In this document: piece after piece, positions 49,146 to 60,319 of the stretch
Layout: each line of letters starts with the position of its first letter
Position numbering within the stretch: the stretch's first letter is position 1
Source of the DNA: Mytilus galloprovincialis
Taxonomy: Eukaryota; Mollusca; Bivalvia; Mytilida; Mytilidae
Reading direction: 5' to 3'
Length of the DNA: 64,000 bases
Assembly: GCF_965363235.1 (NCBI RefSeq)
Contig: NC_134849.1
Span: 11,868,863 to 11,932,862, forward strand
Translations under genes and position numbers: made by a program
Notes under the pieces: model-generated
Told to the model about the DNA's origin: nothing
What the model saw: only the letters and a program-made list of their open reading frames with translations
Databases searched by the model: none

Positions 49146-49286
49146 TCTGTTTATATATTCTCAAACGCAAAACAGCATACAATCCAAGAAACATCACTAC
49201 GATGGTTATTATGATACAGCCAATAGCTACTCCTGCAACAACTCCGGCTGAATATCTCTTCTCATTATCAGTTTTTTCGACAGATC
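49146..49286 (-). CDS. Gene C exon 5: transmembrane segment
   Basis: This 141-nt phase 1-1 exon starts GSVEKTDNEKRYSAGVVAGV and continues AIGCIIITIVVMFLGLY into a basic RLRIYKQ end. IGCIIIT(I) is shared with gene B. The donor A|GTAATT is acceptable. Confidence 0.82.
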
Positions 49287-49469
49287 CTAAATATTGTATA
49301 TGTTACACTTAATTTAACAAATGTAATTTTTCAATATAATCACATCAATTATTATAGATTATGTTATTCTTTGAAACGTATTCCATAATCTAAATATGAC
49401 AAAATTGTCTAAATAAATGATTGATGGAACGATAGCGTAAACGTGATATGTTTAAATGTTATTAACATT

Positions 49470-49860
49470 TTAAGTGCCAGTCTGGCTAAGAATCAGGCAG
49501 TGGTGAAAACATGACAAAAAAAACCACCCGATTTGACATTGATTTCAGTTCATAATATGTAGTTATGCACAAAAATAACATTCATTTCCATGTTCTGTTT
49601 TGGTAATAGAAGATACAAGTTGGTTGAAATGCACTAGAAATTAACAAATAAGGGGAGATAACTCTGTAATTTGCTATCATTCTAACCAATTTTCTAAGCA
49701 AGTAATTTGATATTACCAGACACACACAAACGAAAGACTAATACTTTTTAAATCAGGATGATGGTTAGTATCAAATAGCATGATTAGCTCGGTGGGTTTT
49801 TTCTAATCATGTTTTAATTTTTACCTAAATTGCCTGATTCTTACAAAGACTGGCACTTAA
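49470..49860. mobile_element. MITE with TTAA flanks and ~30-bp imperfect TIR
   Basis: TTAAGTGCCAGTCT at the left and AGACTGGCACTTAA at the right; the inverted match continues imperfectly through AAGAATCAGGCA. The interior is non-coding. It lies in the gene C intron between the transmembrane and TSP1 exons. Confidence 0.78.
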
Positions 49861-50369
49861 TTGTGAAGACAATGCTTAATAGTTTACTGATTATTTCAAA
49901 AAAAGACAGAGAAATCGCAGACATATCTTTAAGTAACGACCATATAAAGATGTAAGGCTCTAGTTTAAAACTCTTTGATGAATCGATTATAAAATCACAG
50001 GAGATCCATTCTCTCTTTGTACATTATCCTGACGAACATTTACCAAACAATTGACTAAATATTTATGTATTACTTCTCGTTAATCCAAAAAATTCCTAAT
50101 GTCAAACTATTGTTGTTACAGAAATATTTTATTTACATATCTAATAGAAATCGTTAACCTCGAACTGATCTTTGAAAATACAATCTTACATCAATCGCAT
50201 ATAAATCACTTTAAGCACAAAACAATTAGTATAAATTGCTATAGTTGACCTTAGCCGAAATTACATAACTGAACGATGTAAGTTAAACAAACAATAACGT
50301 CTAGTATTTATTAAATGCTTTGCACATAATTATTACAAAATATTAGGCATACAGTCAATAACGATTTAC

Positions 50370-50540
50370 CTAAAGTAGAGGTTGTGTTACACTTTTGTGT
50401 TTCCATTGATGAACCATTGCAATACAAATCATATTCAGAAGGAAATGGGTCATTACATTTACGTGATCTACTCTGAAGATCACCACTATAGCTAGCATTA
50501 CAAATTGTCCATGATGTCCATGAAGACCAGTTACCCTGTA
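50370..50540 (-). CDS. Gene C exon 4: TSP1 module lacking two cysteines
   Basis: This 171-nt phase 1-1 exon starts VQGNWSSWTSWTICNASYSG. The second module cysteine is tyrosine (codon at 50488-50490) and the sixth is threonine (50374-50376, TSTL in place of SCP). The other four cysteines and the tryptophan ladder are intact. Confidence 0.85.
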   Translation of the reverse strand, partial: YRVTGLHGHHGQFVMLAIVVIFRVDHVNVMTHFLLNMICIAMVHQWKHKSVTQPLL

Positions 50541-50754
50541 CTGAAAAAAGTCCTCAACGGTTAACAGTTTTTTACATGAAGGGTGCTATAGTGTTGTTTT
50601 TTTTTTACAGAATACGATGTCATCAAAACGACAATTCACACAGTAAATAGCTAGTGTCTATTTGAAATAGCCAAATAAATTATGCACCTCTTTAATATTG
50701 GCTTAATATTCATGTATTCATGTGTATTCATGTGAAATAAAACGTTAAATATTT

Positions 50755-50950
50755 TATATAAAAAAAAGATGGAGTACGATTGCCAACTGTCCACAAAAGA
50801 CCAAAATGACACAGACATTAACAACTATAGGTCACCGTACGGCCTTCAACAATGAGCAAAGCCCATACCGCATAGTGAGCTATGAAAGGCCCCGATAAGA
50901 CAATGTAAAACAATTCAAACGAGAAAACTAACGGCCTTATTTATGTAAAA
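50755..50950 (+). repeat. Repeat R1 in gene C intron
   Basis: A well-preserved copy with gccttcaacaatgagcaaag, then cccataccgcatagtgagct and caatgtaaaacaattcaaac. Confidence 0.75.
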
Positions 50951-51197
50951 AAATGAAAAAAATGAAATGTTTATTTTTTATTGCTTTCATTTTTTGTTGT
51001 GTTTTTCATCAGTTAGTTAGCAAAAGATCGATGTTAGCTGTTATTGCTGTATTTGAATTGTTGTCACATAAAACATTCTATATAATGACCTGATAAACTG
51101 TATCTATGCTCAGTGGTGGTAGTCAATAACCCTGCATGGGACAAATAAGATAAATCAGATAAACACCCCGTTTTATATTCTAAAAAAACTGTAATGT

Positions 51198-51360
51198 CAT
51201 TGGCGGATCCAGGGAGGGGGTCCGGGGGTTCGAACCCCCTTTAATTGGGCCGAACAATGCATTTAAATGGGGACATATAGTTGAAAGTTGGAACCCCCCC
51301 CTTTTTGTCCTGGGTTAAGACCTCCCCCTTTTTTTAAATGGCTGGATCCGCCCCTGAATG
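51198..51360. mobile_element. 163-bp MITE with GGCGGATCCAG termini
   Basis: Left end CATTGGCGGATCCAG and right end CTGGATCCGCCCCTGAATG are inverted repeats with a small gap. The interior is rich in G and C runs (gttcgaaccccctttaattg). It lies in the gene C intron between TSP1 and SRCR exons, and the open frame starting at 51338 begins inside it. Confidence 0.7.
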
Positions 51361-51935
51361 TTCTAAATTTGAAACGAATGGTTATAGTTTTCTCATGATT
51401 TGGTCACTATCTATCGATTCTTGTAAGGAACATGAGCAAGCCAATACGTATAAAGGCAAAACTATGCAATCCATAAATCATATATACACATCGCCTGCTT
51501 TAGCAGCCGATCTCTTCATTTCTCATATTTTCGTTTTTTTTAAATTCTCAAATTGTCCAATCAGTGAATAAATTTCTCAATATCACCATTTGTTTTACGT
51601 ACTCTCTCTTGTAACTAAGGGATGGAAGAGGGAGTAAATCTCAAAAGTACTTTTAGTCTGAGTTAATTTAGTCCCCACTGATAGATACAGGAAGAAGCCG
51701 AAACACTATGAAAATAAACAATCTTAAACGTCATTGTATTGAAAGCTTTCATATTGCTAAATTTAAATAACAGAAAAAGTCAAATAAAATCGTTATTAGA
51801 TGAATTAAACGAGTCAATCTGATGATGTGTGGATTTAAGTATATTTTATAAACCTAACAAAAAAAGGTGACATTTATTGTGATGTTTTCCTAAAAGGAAG
51901 GTGTCTTCATTTGTTCATATAGACTGGATATTTAC

Positions 51936-52109
51936 CTGAATATCTGTTATAGCAGTAAAGCCCAACGTCTTCGGTATGTCCAGTTTTCTTCACTCCATCC
52001 TGGATGTACACAGTCCGTTAGTTTACTTTCAAATCCTGAACAATTCACGTCATCCAGCCATATTATGCCAGTTCCGTCATCCACGTCATTTCCGAGTGAA
52101 ATACCGGTG
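51936..52109 (-). CDS. Gene C exon 3: SRCR C-terminal half, frameshifted
   Basis: It reads TGISLGNDVDDGTGIIWLDD, then VNCSGFESKLTDCVHPGWSE, and breaks at the fifth-cysteine codon near 51979-51983. The remaining bases read HTEDVGLYCYNRYSG in another frame, matching [11 protein letters not shown] in gene B. Confidence 0.85.
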
Positions 52110-52221
52110 CTATAATTGAAACAGGAAAACATTGAAATTTATAAACAAACAGGTCACCTTCAGTAACGCATTAGAAGACGCCAACAATGTATAACGCTTA
52201 GATTGTATAAACATTTAAAAG

Positions 52222-52518
52222 ATGTGCAAACAAGTTGAACGTAAACCATCTTCATTAAATTTGAAAAGTAATATAGACATTCGTAAATATAGCTCAACAT
52301 GCAGACTTCTAATACGTTCAGATATTTCACATCCAATTTTTTATGGTAATATTCTTTATAAAGCACAAAGGTGTCAGTATTCACCTCAGAAACTTACAAA
52401 ACCTTTGAATAGACTTATTAAGAAGGGATATAATTACGATACTGTTGTCAAGTCATTAAAGATTGCATATTTTGGCATTAATGTTGAGTCACTGATAAGG
52501 TCTTTGCATCGGAACTAA
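52222..52518 (+). mobile_element. Possible retroelement ORF C-terminus
   Basis: A 98-residue plus-strand frame (including DISHPIFYGNILYKAQRCQ and LIKKGYNYDTVVKS) ends 20 bp before an R3 copy. It resembles the C-terminal end of some invertebrate reverse-transcriptase ORFs, but no catalytic motif is present. It lies inside a gene C intron on the opposite strand. An unrelated host exon is unlikely because it would be antisense. Confidence 0.35.
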
Positions 52519-52537
52519 ACACATTTATTTTAAAAAC

Positions 52538-53155
52538 AGTTGTTGGCATGACACGGGTTATGTTCTTCTCATATATGTTATGATGATATGATACTAAACC
52601 CCTAACAGGAAGGATTGTGCCTGATGTTCATATGATGAAATCATAATCTTTCAGTCAGTTTAGTTGAAGTCTGGAGCTGGCATGTCAGTTAACTGCTAGT
52701 AGTCTGTTGTTATTTATGTATTATTGTCATTTTGTTTATTTTCTTTGGTTACATCTTCTGACATCAGACTCGGATTTCTCTTGAACTGAATTTTAATGTG
52801 CGTATTGTTATGCGTTTACTTTACTACATTGGTTAGAGGTATAGGGGGAGGGTTGAGATCTCACAAACATGTTTAACCCCGCCGCATTTTTGCGCCTGTC
52901 CCAAGTCAGGAGCCTCTGGCCTTTGTTAGTCTTGTATTATTTTAATTTTAGTTTCTTGTGTACAATTTGGAAATTAGTATGGCGTTCATTATCACTGGAC
53001 TAGTATATATTTGTTTAGGGGCCGGCTGAAGGACGCCTCCGGGTGCGGGAATTTCTCGCTGCATTGAAGACCTGTTGGTGACCCTCTGCTGTTGTTTTTT
53101 ATTTGGGCGGGTTGTTGTCTCTTTGACACATTCCCCATTTCCATTCTCAATTTTA
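52538..53155 (+). mobile_element. Repeat R3, 3' region, best-preserved copy
   Basis: It starts ttggcatgacacgggttatg and ends gtctctttgacacattcccc. It directly follows the coding remnant at 52222-52518 and probably forms its 3' UTR. Other copies are at 15230, 35800 and, inverted and short, 14058. Confidence 0.65.
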
Positions 53156-53570
53156 GCTATTATAATAGTTTTTTTTTGTTATAAAATAATCAATTACAAT
53201 GCATCATTTTAAAAATGTCACATATTCAATACCCTGTATTCTGCATCATACATTTTTTTTTTTTTTTTTGCTTTAATCTACGCAAATTGTTAATTGATTT
53301 AGAAAATTATAGTTGATCAAAAATAATTTCAAAAAATATGTTACCACTTTTTTTTTTTTTACATAAATCTAATTAAAACACTTCGCTTAGCTGCTCATAG
53401 TTAAGCAACTCATTCGATAGGTACAAATACTATTTTTTGTAGAAAATATCATACTATTAATGAGATTCAATGTACTACATTATTCACGGTAACATAAATA
53501 TTAAGAATCGTTCTTATAACAATGAGGTCGATGCCATTTATTGACGTGCTCAGGATACAAAATACAGCAC

Positions 53571-53691
53571 CTGTATCCAAGTTCTTTGCAAGCCACTTTA
53601 GCATCGCTGTCACCAAATTGATCATCGCAAACTGTTCCCCATTCCCCAAGGTAGTAAACCTCAAGTCTGCGACCTACCAGCCGAATATCAC
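53571..53691 (-). CDS. Gene C exon 2: SRCR domain, N-terminal half
   Basis: This 121-nt exon reads [19 protein letters not shown], then [20 protein letters not shown]. The donor AG|GTGCTG is a weak match to consensus but is at the family's conserved phase-2 position. Reading through it gives a short frame that ends at 53501. Confidence 0.85.
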
Positions 53692-54247
53692 CTTGAAAAG
53701 CAGTTCTTATATCAAAACATTCAAAAACAAATTGAAACAATAATCTTGAGATCGTACAAATTAATTTGATATAATTTATAGAAACACATACATTTTATAG
53801 ATTTCATACAATTTATAGAAATTTATACAATGTATCGAACATCAATTACGATGTTAAACTTTTGATCCAATGTTAACATGTTTGTGTAGTTAAACCTGCA
53901 ATCATATATATTATGTATATAAAGGTGTAAGTGAAATAATACAAATTGCCTAGAAAAAATATTATTATTTTTAAACTTCAACACTTTCATAATTTCATTG
54001 TAATTTTTTTTGCAATGATTTAATTATTGTCTCTTGGTAAATGAAATATATCCACAGTACATTTTTTTTTTAAATTATTGTTGTTTTGTTCCGAAGTTTC
54101 TACTTTTGAATGAAAATATATTTTGGAAGTAATTATTATATCTCCAACCACTGAGTAGCCGTTTTATGTAATTACCATATAAATATAATGACAAAATATA
54201 TTTCTGATTTTGTTTTTTTATGAAAAACTAAAGTAAGTAAAACATAC

Positions 54248-54311
54248 CATACTGTTGTGCCTGAATAAAACCTGACAGTACAGTTAAACCAATAAAGAAA
54301 ATAGAAAGCAT
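54248..54311 (-). CDS. Gene C exon 1: signal peptide
   Basis: The ATG is at 54311 and 21 codons follow, starting MLSIFFIGLTVLSGFIQAQ. Length (64 nt), phase and the IQAQ end match gene B exon 1. A TTTGTTTCAG acceptor-like sequence ends 4 nt before the ATG, suggesting a non-coding upstream exon. Confidence 0.8.
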
Positions 54312-54855
54312 GGCCCTGAAACAAAAAAGCATATCATAAAGTACACAGGAAATGCCTAAACATATATTCAAAAATTATCAAAATAATAAAAATGAGAAAA
54401 GACATGCATTTTCCATTCTTCGGTCTCTTTTTTATCGTTGTTTTGGTTGATCCTCTGTGACTGCTTACCTTCGTAGATTTAAAAACACTTGGTTATGCAT
54501 CCCGCAAAGTTCATCACAGGTTTCTATACCTAGTCTAATAATAAAATTTACATATCCACTTTCATTTATAGTGGTAATGCTAAACTCTTGATTCTGAAAT
54601 TGTCCTTTTCAAGTATTGAATGTACAATCTCCATCTTAGTCACAATTTGTAAAAGTAAACCATTTTAGGTAAAAGTAAATTTTTGAACACGGAGTCTGGT
54701 TCACACCAAACAACAAGCTAAATGGGTTACAAAAATGGCATGTGTAAAACCATTCGAACAGGAAACATAATGGTTTAATCCATATAACAAGAGACTCTCA
54801 AAAGCCTGAATCGTTCACCTGTTATTTGTTTGCTTAAATCTTTCATCAAATTATT
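54312..54855. other. Upstream of gene C
   Basis: Presumed 5' flank or first intron of gene C. No clear promoter signal was seen. Confidence 0.35.
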
Positions 54856-55010
54856 AGGTCTTTCCACTTTTCTGTGGAAAGACCTATTGTATTTCTTCTG
54901 ATTATTATTAAGTCTTTCCACTTTTCTGTGGAAAGACTTATTGTATTTGTTCTGATTATTATTAGGTCTTTCCACTTTTCTGTGGAAAGACCTATTGTAT
55001 TTGTTCTGAT
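54856..55010. repeat. Three hairpins, 54-bp period
   Basis: AGGTCTTTCCAC-ttttct-GTGGAAAGACCT hairpins start at 54856, 54910 (one compensated base pair changed) and 54964. Open frames on both strands here are periodic artefacts. Confidence 0.9.
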
Positions 55011-58000
55011 TATTATTATTATTTTTTTTTTCTTCCGCCAAATTTTGTTCTTGCGTTAAATGTTTCTTTCGCAATATGTCGCTTAGATATTTCTCATATG
55101 GTATCGTATAGTTTATGCGCTTTTAAATTTCACCCTGCTAAGGCGAACCATTTTCTTTGTAAGAGTTATCTCCCCTTTCACTGTTTATCATCAGAGTGCA
55201 TCTCCTCCGTAACCGTAGAAAAATGCGACAAATTTATTTTATAAAATTGCTCGTTATATCCTTCGCATGATTTGTCCTATTTTAACCGAAGCGATATGAA
55301 CACTCCATATGAGAGTTATTCCCCCTTTTGCATTTGATATTAGTAATATGCATTTCTAACTGGTAAACCATAGGTAATAGAGACCTAGGGTCTTTTGATT
55401 TAAGGTCCTTGGTCCAAAAAAATGAAAATTAGGTCAAGGTCAAAGGTCAAGGTCATATTATAAATTTTGATTTTGGCTTATTTTCACTTTTCTTCAAAAA
55501 CCGTATAACATATCGACATGTTATTTTTACTAAATTGTTAGTTACGACATGTCGTAACTTCATAGATTTGGTTGAAAGGGTGCGTAGTCAATAAATAGGA
55601 GTTTAAGCCCCTTTCATATCTAAAATTATGCGTAAAGTGATATAACTTATTATCCATACATATTAGAGACCTAGGGTTTTTTGATTTGAGGTCCTTGGTT
55701 TGTGACCTTGAAAATGAGGTCAAGGTCATAGATAAATTTGACGTTCTAGATTATGACCTTTGCTTAAAATTCATATCTATACATCATAAAGCCATAGGAA
55801 CTGACATTTTAGACTGATTTTTAATATTTTTAATATCAAAATAGATATTTACTGGTGGAAAGACCTTCAATTGTTCTCTGAACAATTGGTTTTTAATTAT
55901 TATTATTATTATTATTATTATTATTTTTTTTTTTCCGCCAACTTTTGTTCTTGCGATAAATGTTTGTTTCGCAATATGTCGCTTAGATATTTCTCATATT
56001 GTATCGTATAGTTTATGCGCTTTTAAATTTCACCCTGCTAAGCCGAACCATTTTCTTTGTAAGAGTTATCTCCCTATTCACTGTTTATAATCAGAGTGCA
56101 TCTCCTCTGTAACAAAAAAAGATATCGACAAAATTTCTTTTACACATTGTTCGTTACATCCTCAGAAAGTTTTGGCGTATTTTGATCGAAGCGATTCGAT
56201 GAAATTTTATAGGAGTTATCTACCTTTACAAAATAAATTTGTCGGTATGTTTATTTAACTCATAAACAATTAATCGTATAACCCTGGAATGCTTTTATTT
56301 GAGTCCCTTAGGTCTTAACTTAGAAAATGAGGTCAAGGTCAAAGGTCAAGGTCAAATTCTTAATTGTGACTTTTGCTTGTTTTTGCATTTTCTCACTCAC
56401 TTTGAGAGATACATTAAAAAGAACAAGTGCAAAATGTCTGCTTAATTGTAATGAAGATATGCTACATTTAGTCTTATACAAATAAATGGCATCTTATAGG
56501 AGTTGTTGCCCCTGAAATGTCTTGATATGAGGTTATTTGATTATATCTTCAAGTAAGTTCATTACAAAGACATTTGACCTTATACAAAAGGTTAAGTAAC
56601 AAATGACCTTGAAAAATGGTTACCGGAAGTGACCTTGAGAAAACCGGAAGTAGCTTTTTTTGCAGTTTTTTCACATACAAGTACTCAGAATCCATATATT
56701 TTGTCATATAGATACATAAACTGATTACTGAAGAATAAAAATGACTTCCAACAAACCGGAAGTAACCAATTATCTCCCATTCTACATGCAAAAGTACATA
56801 GAAACTATATATTTTTGGAATCAGTGTGAAAGAAGCTATCATATGAGACCGGAAGTAGCATATTATCTCCCTTACATCACTCAAAAAGATAATTAAACCA
56901 TTATTTATATCATCAGTATGAAGAAACTACCTTCTGATCCAAATTTCTTTGTTGTGGAAAGACTTTCAATTGTTCTCTGAACAATTGGTTTTTAATTAGG
57001 TCTTTCCACCTTTCTGTGGAAAGACCTATTGTATTTCTTCTGATTATTATTATTTTTTTTTTTTTTTTTTTTTTCTTCCGCCTAATTTTGATATTGCGAC
57101 AAATGTTTGTTTCGCAATATGTTGCTTAGATATTTCTCATATTGTATCGTACAGTTTATGCGCTTTTACATTTCACCCTGCTAAGCCGAACACTTTTCTT
57201 TGTAAGAGTTATCTCCCTATTCACTGTTTATCATCAGAGTGCATCTCCTTCGTAACAAAAAAAGATAGCGACAAAATTCTTTTTACAAATTGTTCGTTAC
57301 ATCCTAAGGAAAATTTGGCTTATTTGGATCGAAGCGATTCGATGAAATTTTATAGGAGTTATCTACCTTTACAAAATAATTTTCTCAATATGTGTTATTA
57401 ACTAATAAACCGTCAACCATATAACCCTGGAATGTATTTATTTGAGATCCCTAGGCCCTTTATTAGAAAATGGGGTCAAGGTCAAAGGTCAAGGTCAAGT
57501 TCTAAATTCGGAATTTTCCATGTTTTTGCATTTTCTCCAACCCTTGAAAAGGTATATATTAAAGAACAAGTGCAAAATGATTGCTATATAGTTATGAAGA
57601 TATTTTACATTTGGTCTGATAAAATTAAATAGCATCTAATAGGAGTTAGTGCCCCTGAAATGTCTTGATATGAGGTTATTTGATTATAACTTCAACTAAG
57701 TCCATTTTAATGGCATTTGACCTTGTGCAAAAGTTTGGATGACAAATGACCTTGAAAAATGACTACCGGAAGTGACCTTGAGAAAACCGGAAGTAACCTT
57801 CTTTGCAATTTTTTCGTATAAAAGTACTCAAAATCCATATATTTTGTCATATAGATACATAAACTGATTACTGAAGACTAAAAATGACTTCCAACAAACC
57901 GGAAGTGACCATGTATCTCCCATTCTAAATACAAAAGTATATAGAAACTATATATTTTTGGAATCAGTGTGAAAGAAGCTGTCATATTAGACCGGAAGTG

Positions 58001-59271
58001 ACATTTATTTCACCGGAAGTAGCATATTATCTCCTTTATATCACTTAAAAATATGATTAAACCATTATTTATCGTATCAGTATGAACAACTATCTTCTTA
58101 TCAAAATTTCTTTGATATGGAAAGACCTTCAATTGTTCTCTGAACAATTGGTTTTTAATTATTATTATTTTTTTTTTTTTTTTTTTTTCTTCCGCCTAAT
58201 TTTGATATTGCGACAAATGTTTGTTTCGCAATATGTCGCTTAGATATTTCTCATATTGTATCGTACAGTTTATGCGCTTTTACATTTAACCCTGCTAAGC
58301 CGAACACTTTTCTTTGTAAGAGTTATCTCCCTATTCACCGTTTATCATCAGAGTGCATCTCCTTTGTAACAAAAAAAGATAGCGACAAAATTCTTTTTAC
58401 AAATTGTTCGTTACATCCTAAGGAAAATTTGGCTTATTTGGAGCGAAGCGATTCGATGAAATTTTATAGGAGTTATCTACCTTTACAAAATTATTTTCTC
58501 AATATGTGTTATTAACTAATAAACCGTCAACCGTATAACCCTGGAATGTATTTATTTGAGATCCCTAGGCCCTTTATTAGAAATGGGGTCAAGGTCAAAG
58601 GTCAAGGTCAAGTTCTAAATTCGGAATTTTCCATGTTTTTGCATTTTCTCCAACCCTTGAAAAGGTACATATTAAAGAACAAGTGCAAAATGATTGCTAT
58701 ATAGTTATGAAGATATGTTACATTTGGTCTGATACAATTAAATAGCATCTAATAGGAGTTAGTGCCCCTGAAATGTCTTGATATGAGGTTATTTGATTAT
58801 AACTTCAACCAAGTGCATTTTAATGGCATTTGACCTTGTGCAAAAGGTTGGATGACAAATGACCTTGAAAAATGACTACCGGAAGTGACCTTGAGAAAAC
58901 CGGAAGTAACCTTTTTTTTGCAATTTTTTCGTATAAAAGTACTCAGAATCCATATATTTTGTCATATAGATACATAAACTGATTACTGAAGACTAAAAAT
59001 GACTTCCAACAAACCGGAAGTGACCATGTATCTCCCATTCTAAATACAAAAGTATATAGAAACTATATATTTTTGGAATCAGTGTGAAAGAAGCTATCAT
59101 ATTAGACCGGAAGTGACATTCATTTCACCGGAAGTAGCATATTATCTCCTTTATATCACTTAAAAATATGATTAAACCATTATTTATCGTATCAGTATGA
59201 ACAACTATCTTCTTATCAAAATTTCTTTGATATGGAAAGACCTTCAATTGTTCTCTGAACAATTGGTTTTT
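54856..59271 (+). mobile_element. HE element, mixed tandem array of four units
   Basis: AATT-containing flanks lie at 54849-54855 and 59272 onward (both AATTATT). Three hairpins (54-bp period) are followed by one short-type unit (about 55018-55897) and three long-type units (about 55898-56997, 57052-58156 and 58157-59271). A hairpin copy recurs at 56998-57030 between units. Long-type units carry four to five CCGGAAGT motifs each and match the single copy at 1565-2678. All units carry AGGTCA clusters (near 55431, 56330, 57473 and 58587). Frames repeated across units, such as [20 protein letters not shown], recur with the repeat and are not genes. Confidence 0.85.
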
Positions 59272-59570
59272 AATTATTTTTGCTTTTCAATATACATTAC
59301 GGAGTGGTTTTAAAATTCCATTTCAATGTTTATCGTATCTGTCATATTTTCCTCAATAGCAAATATATGCATTTTAGCCGTTTGTTCAATTTAAGCCAGT
59401 GTTTATGTTTCTTGACGTACAAAAAAATTATACTAGAATCATTTGAAAAAGGTTTTTAAAGTTGAAACCACTTGTGTAAAATTGTCTTTAAAAACTCCAA
59501 AAAGGGTCAATTGAACATTTTCATCATAATTTTTTTTCTGAACATTATTGCCGCAGTGTGTATATATATA

Positions 59571-59840
59571 TGCGAAAGCAAATTTACAGATCTAACATTG
59601 TTGGGTTGATGTTTAGACGAGTTGTATATATATATATATATATATATATACAGCCAGCGAGAGCTCTTTTTTAGAGCCCAGGTGGTCGTGCGGTCTAGCG
59701 GGACGGCTGCAGTGCAGGCGATTTGGTGTCACGATATCACAGTAGCATGGGTTCGAATCCCGGCGAGGGAAGAACCAAAAATTTGCGAAAGCAAATTTAC
59801 AGATCTAACATTGTTGGGTTGATGTTTAGACGAGTTATAT
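59571..59840 (+). repeat. tRNA-derived SINE with duplicated tail segment
   Basis: A tRNA-like head at about 59675-59772 has an A-box-like TGGTCGTGCGG (59683-59693) and a perfect B box GGTTCGAATCC (59750-59760). The long segment between suggests a Leu/Ser-type origin. A segment of about 53 bp (tgcgaaagcaaatttacaga and following) occurs both before it (59571) and after it (59784), each ending in (TA)n. It is a SINE rather than a working tRNA gene; the acceptor stem does not pair convincingly. Confidence 0.65.
59624..59650. repeat. (TA)n microsatellite
   Basis: Precedes the tRNA-like head; a sister tract is at 59835-59856. Confidence 0.95.
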
Positions 59841-59859
59841 ATATATATATATATATTTG

Positions 59860-60310
59860 TCTATAATACCATTCAATATAACAACAAAAAAACTGCAAAG
59901 TATTCTTAAATCTACCAATTTAGTGGCAGCAACCCAGCAATGTGTTGTTCGATTCGCTGAAAATTTCAGAGCTGAAAAATATTCACCAAATGAACAGATT
60001 TCCCCTTGTCAGATTTGCTCTAAAAGTCTTAGTTTTTGAGATAGAAGCCAAAAACTGCATTTCACCCCTATGTTCCATTTTTAGCCATGACGGACATGTT
60101 TGTCGATTGATCAAAATTTCAGAAACTTTTAATCAACTAGAAACCCAAAGGAACATTTAGTTAAAGTTTGAAGGTATTTCAACCCAGCAGTTTAAAAGGA
60201 AAACATTTTTTTGAATAGTTACAACGACAAACGACGACAACGGACGACAATGGACGTCAAGTGATGGCATAAACTCATATCGGGCCCTCTCGGGCCCCGA
60301 TGAGCTAAAT
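59860..60310. repeat. Probable dispersed repeat, non-coding
   Basis: The end of this stretch has a acgacgacaacggacgacaa run and an almost palindromic tcgggccctctcgggccccga, typical of a mussel dispersed repeat as I recall it. No gene is visible. Confidence 0.4.
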
Positions 60311-60319
60311 ATAAAGAGA

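Larger units (their letters stand above)
47635..54311 (-). pseudogene. Gene C: SRCR-TSP1x1-TM receptor, frameshifted
   Basis: Seven exons: 54248-54311, 53571-53691, 51936-52109, 50370-50540, 49146-49286, 48383-48404 and 47635-47812. All junctions are GT-AG, and phases match except that exon 3 is 174 nt where genes A and B have 176 and 179, leaving the frame two bases short. As read, translation stops at TAA 51947-51949 inside the SRCR domain. Past that point all exons remain open and in phase with each other through a terminal TGA. Without the shift the protein would be about 290 residues: signal peptide, SRCR, one TSP1, transmembrane helix and a 66-residue tail with five tyrosines (YDDL, YSVY, YTN, YDNL, YENI). 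Either it is a young pseudogene or the base count in exon 3 is an assembly error; intact downstream exons fit both. Confidence 0.8.

Noticed and set aside
57432..57632. 66-residue frame [15 protein letters not shown]..., nearly the same as 2047-2247 on the other strand
   Set aside because: Both lie at the same place in copies of the HE repeat and span its AGGTCA cluster. No independent coding evidence.
59675..59772. Functional tRNA gene
   Set aside because: A and B boxes are present, but the acceptor stem does not pair and the flanking repeated segment marks it as a SINE head.
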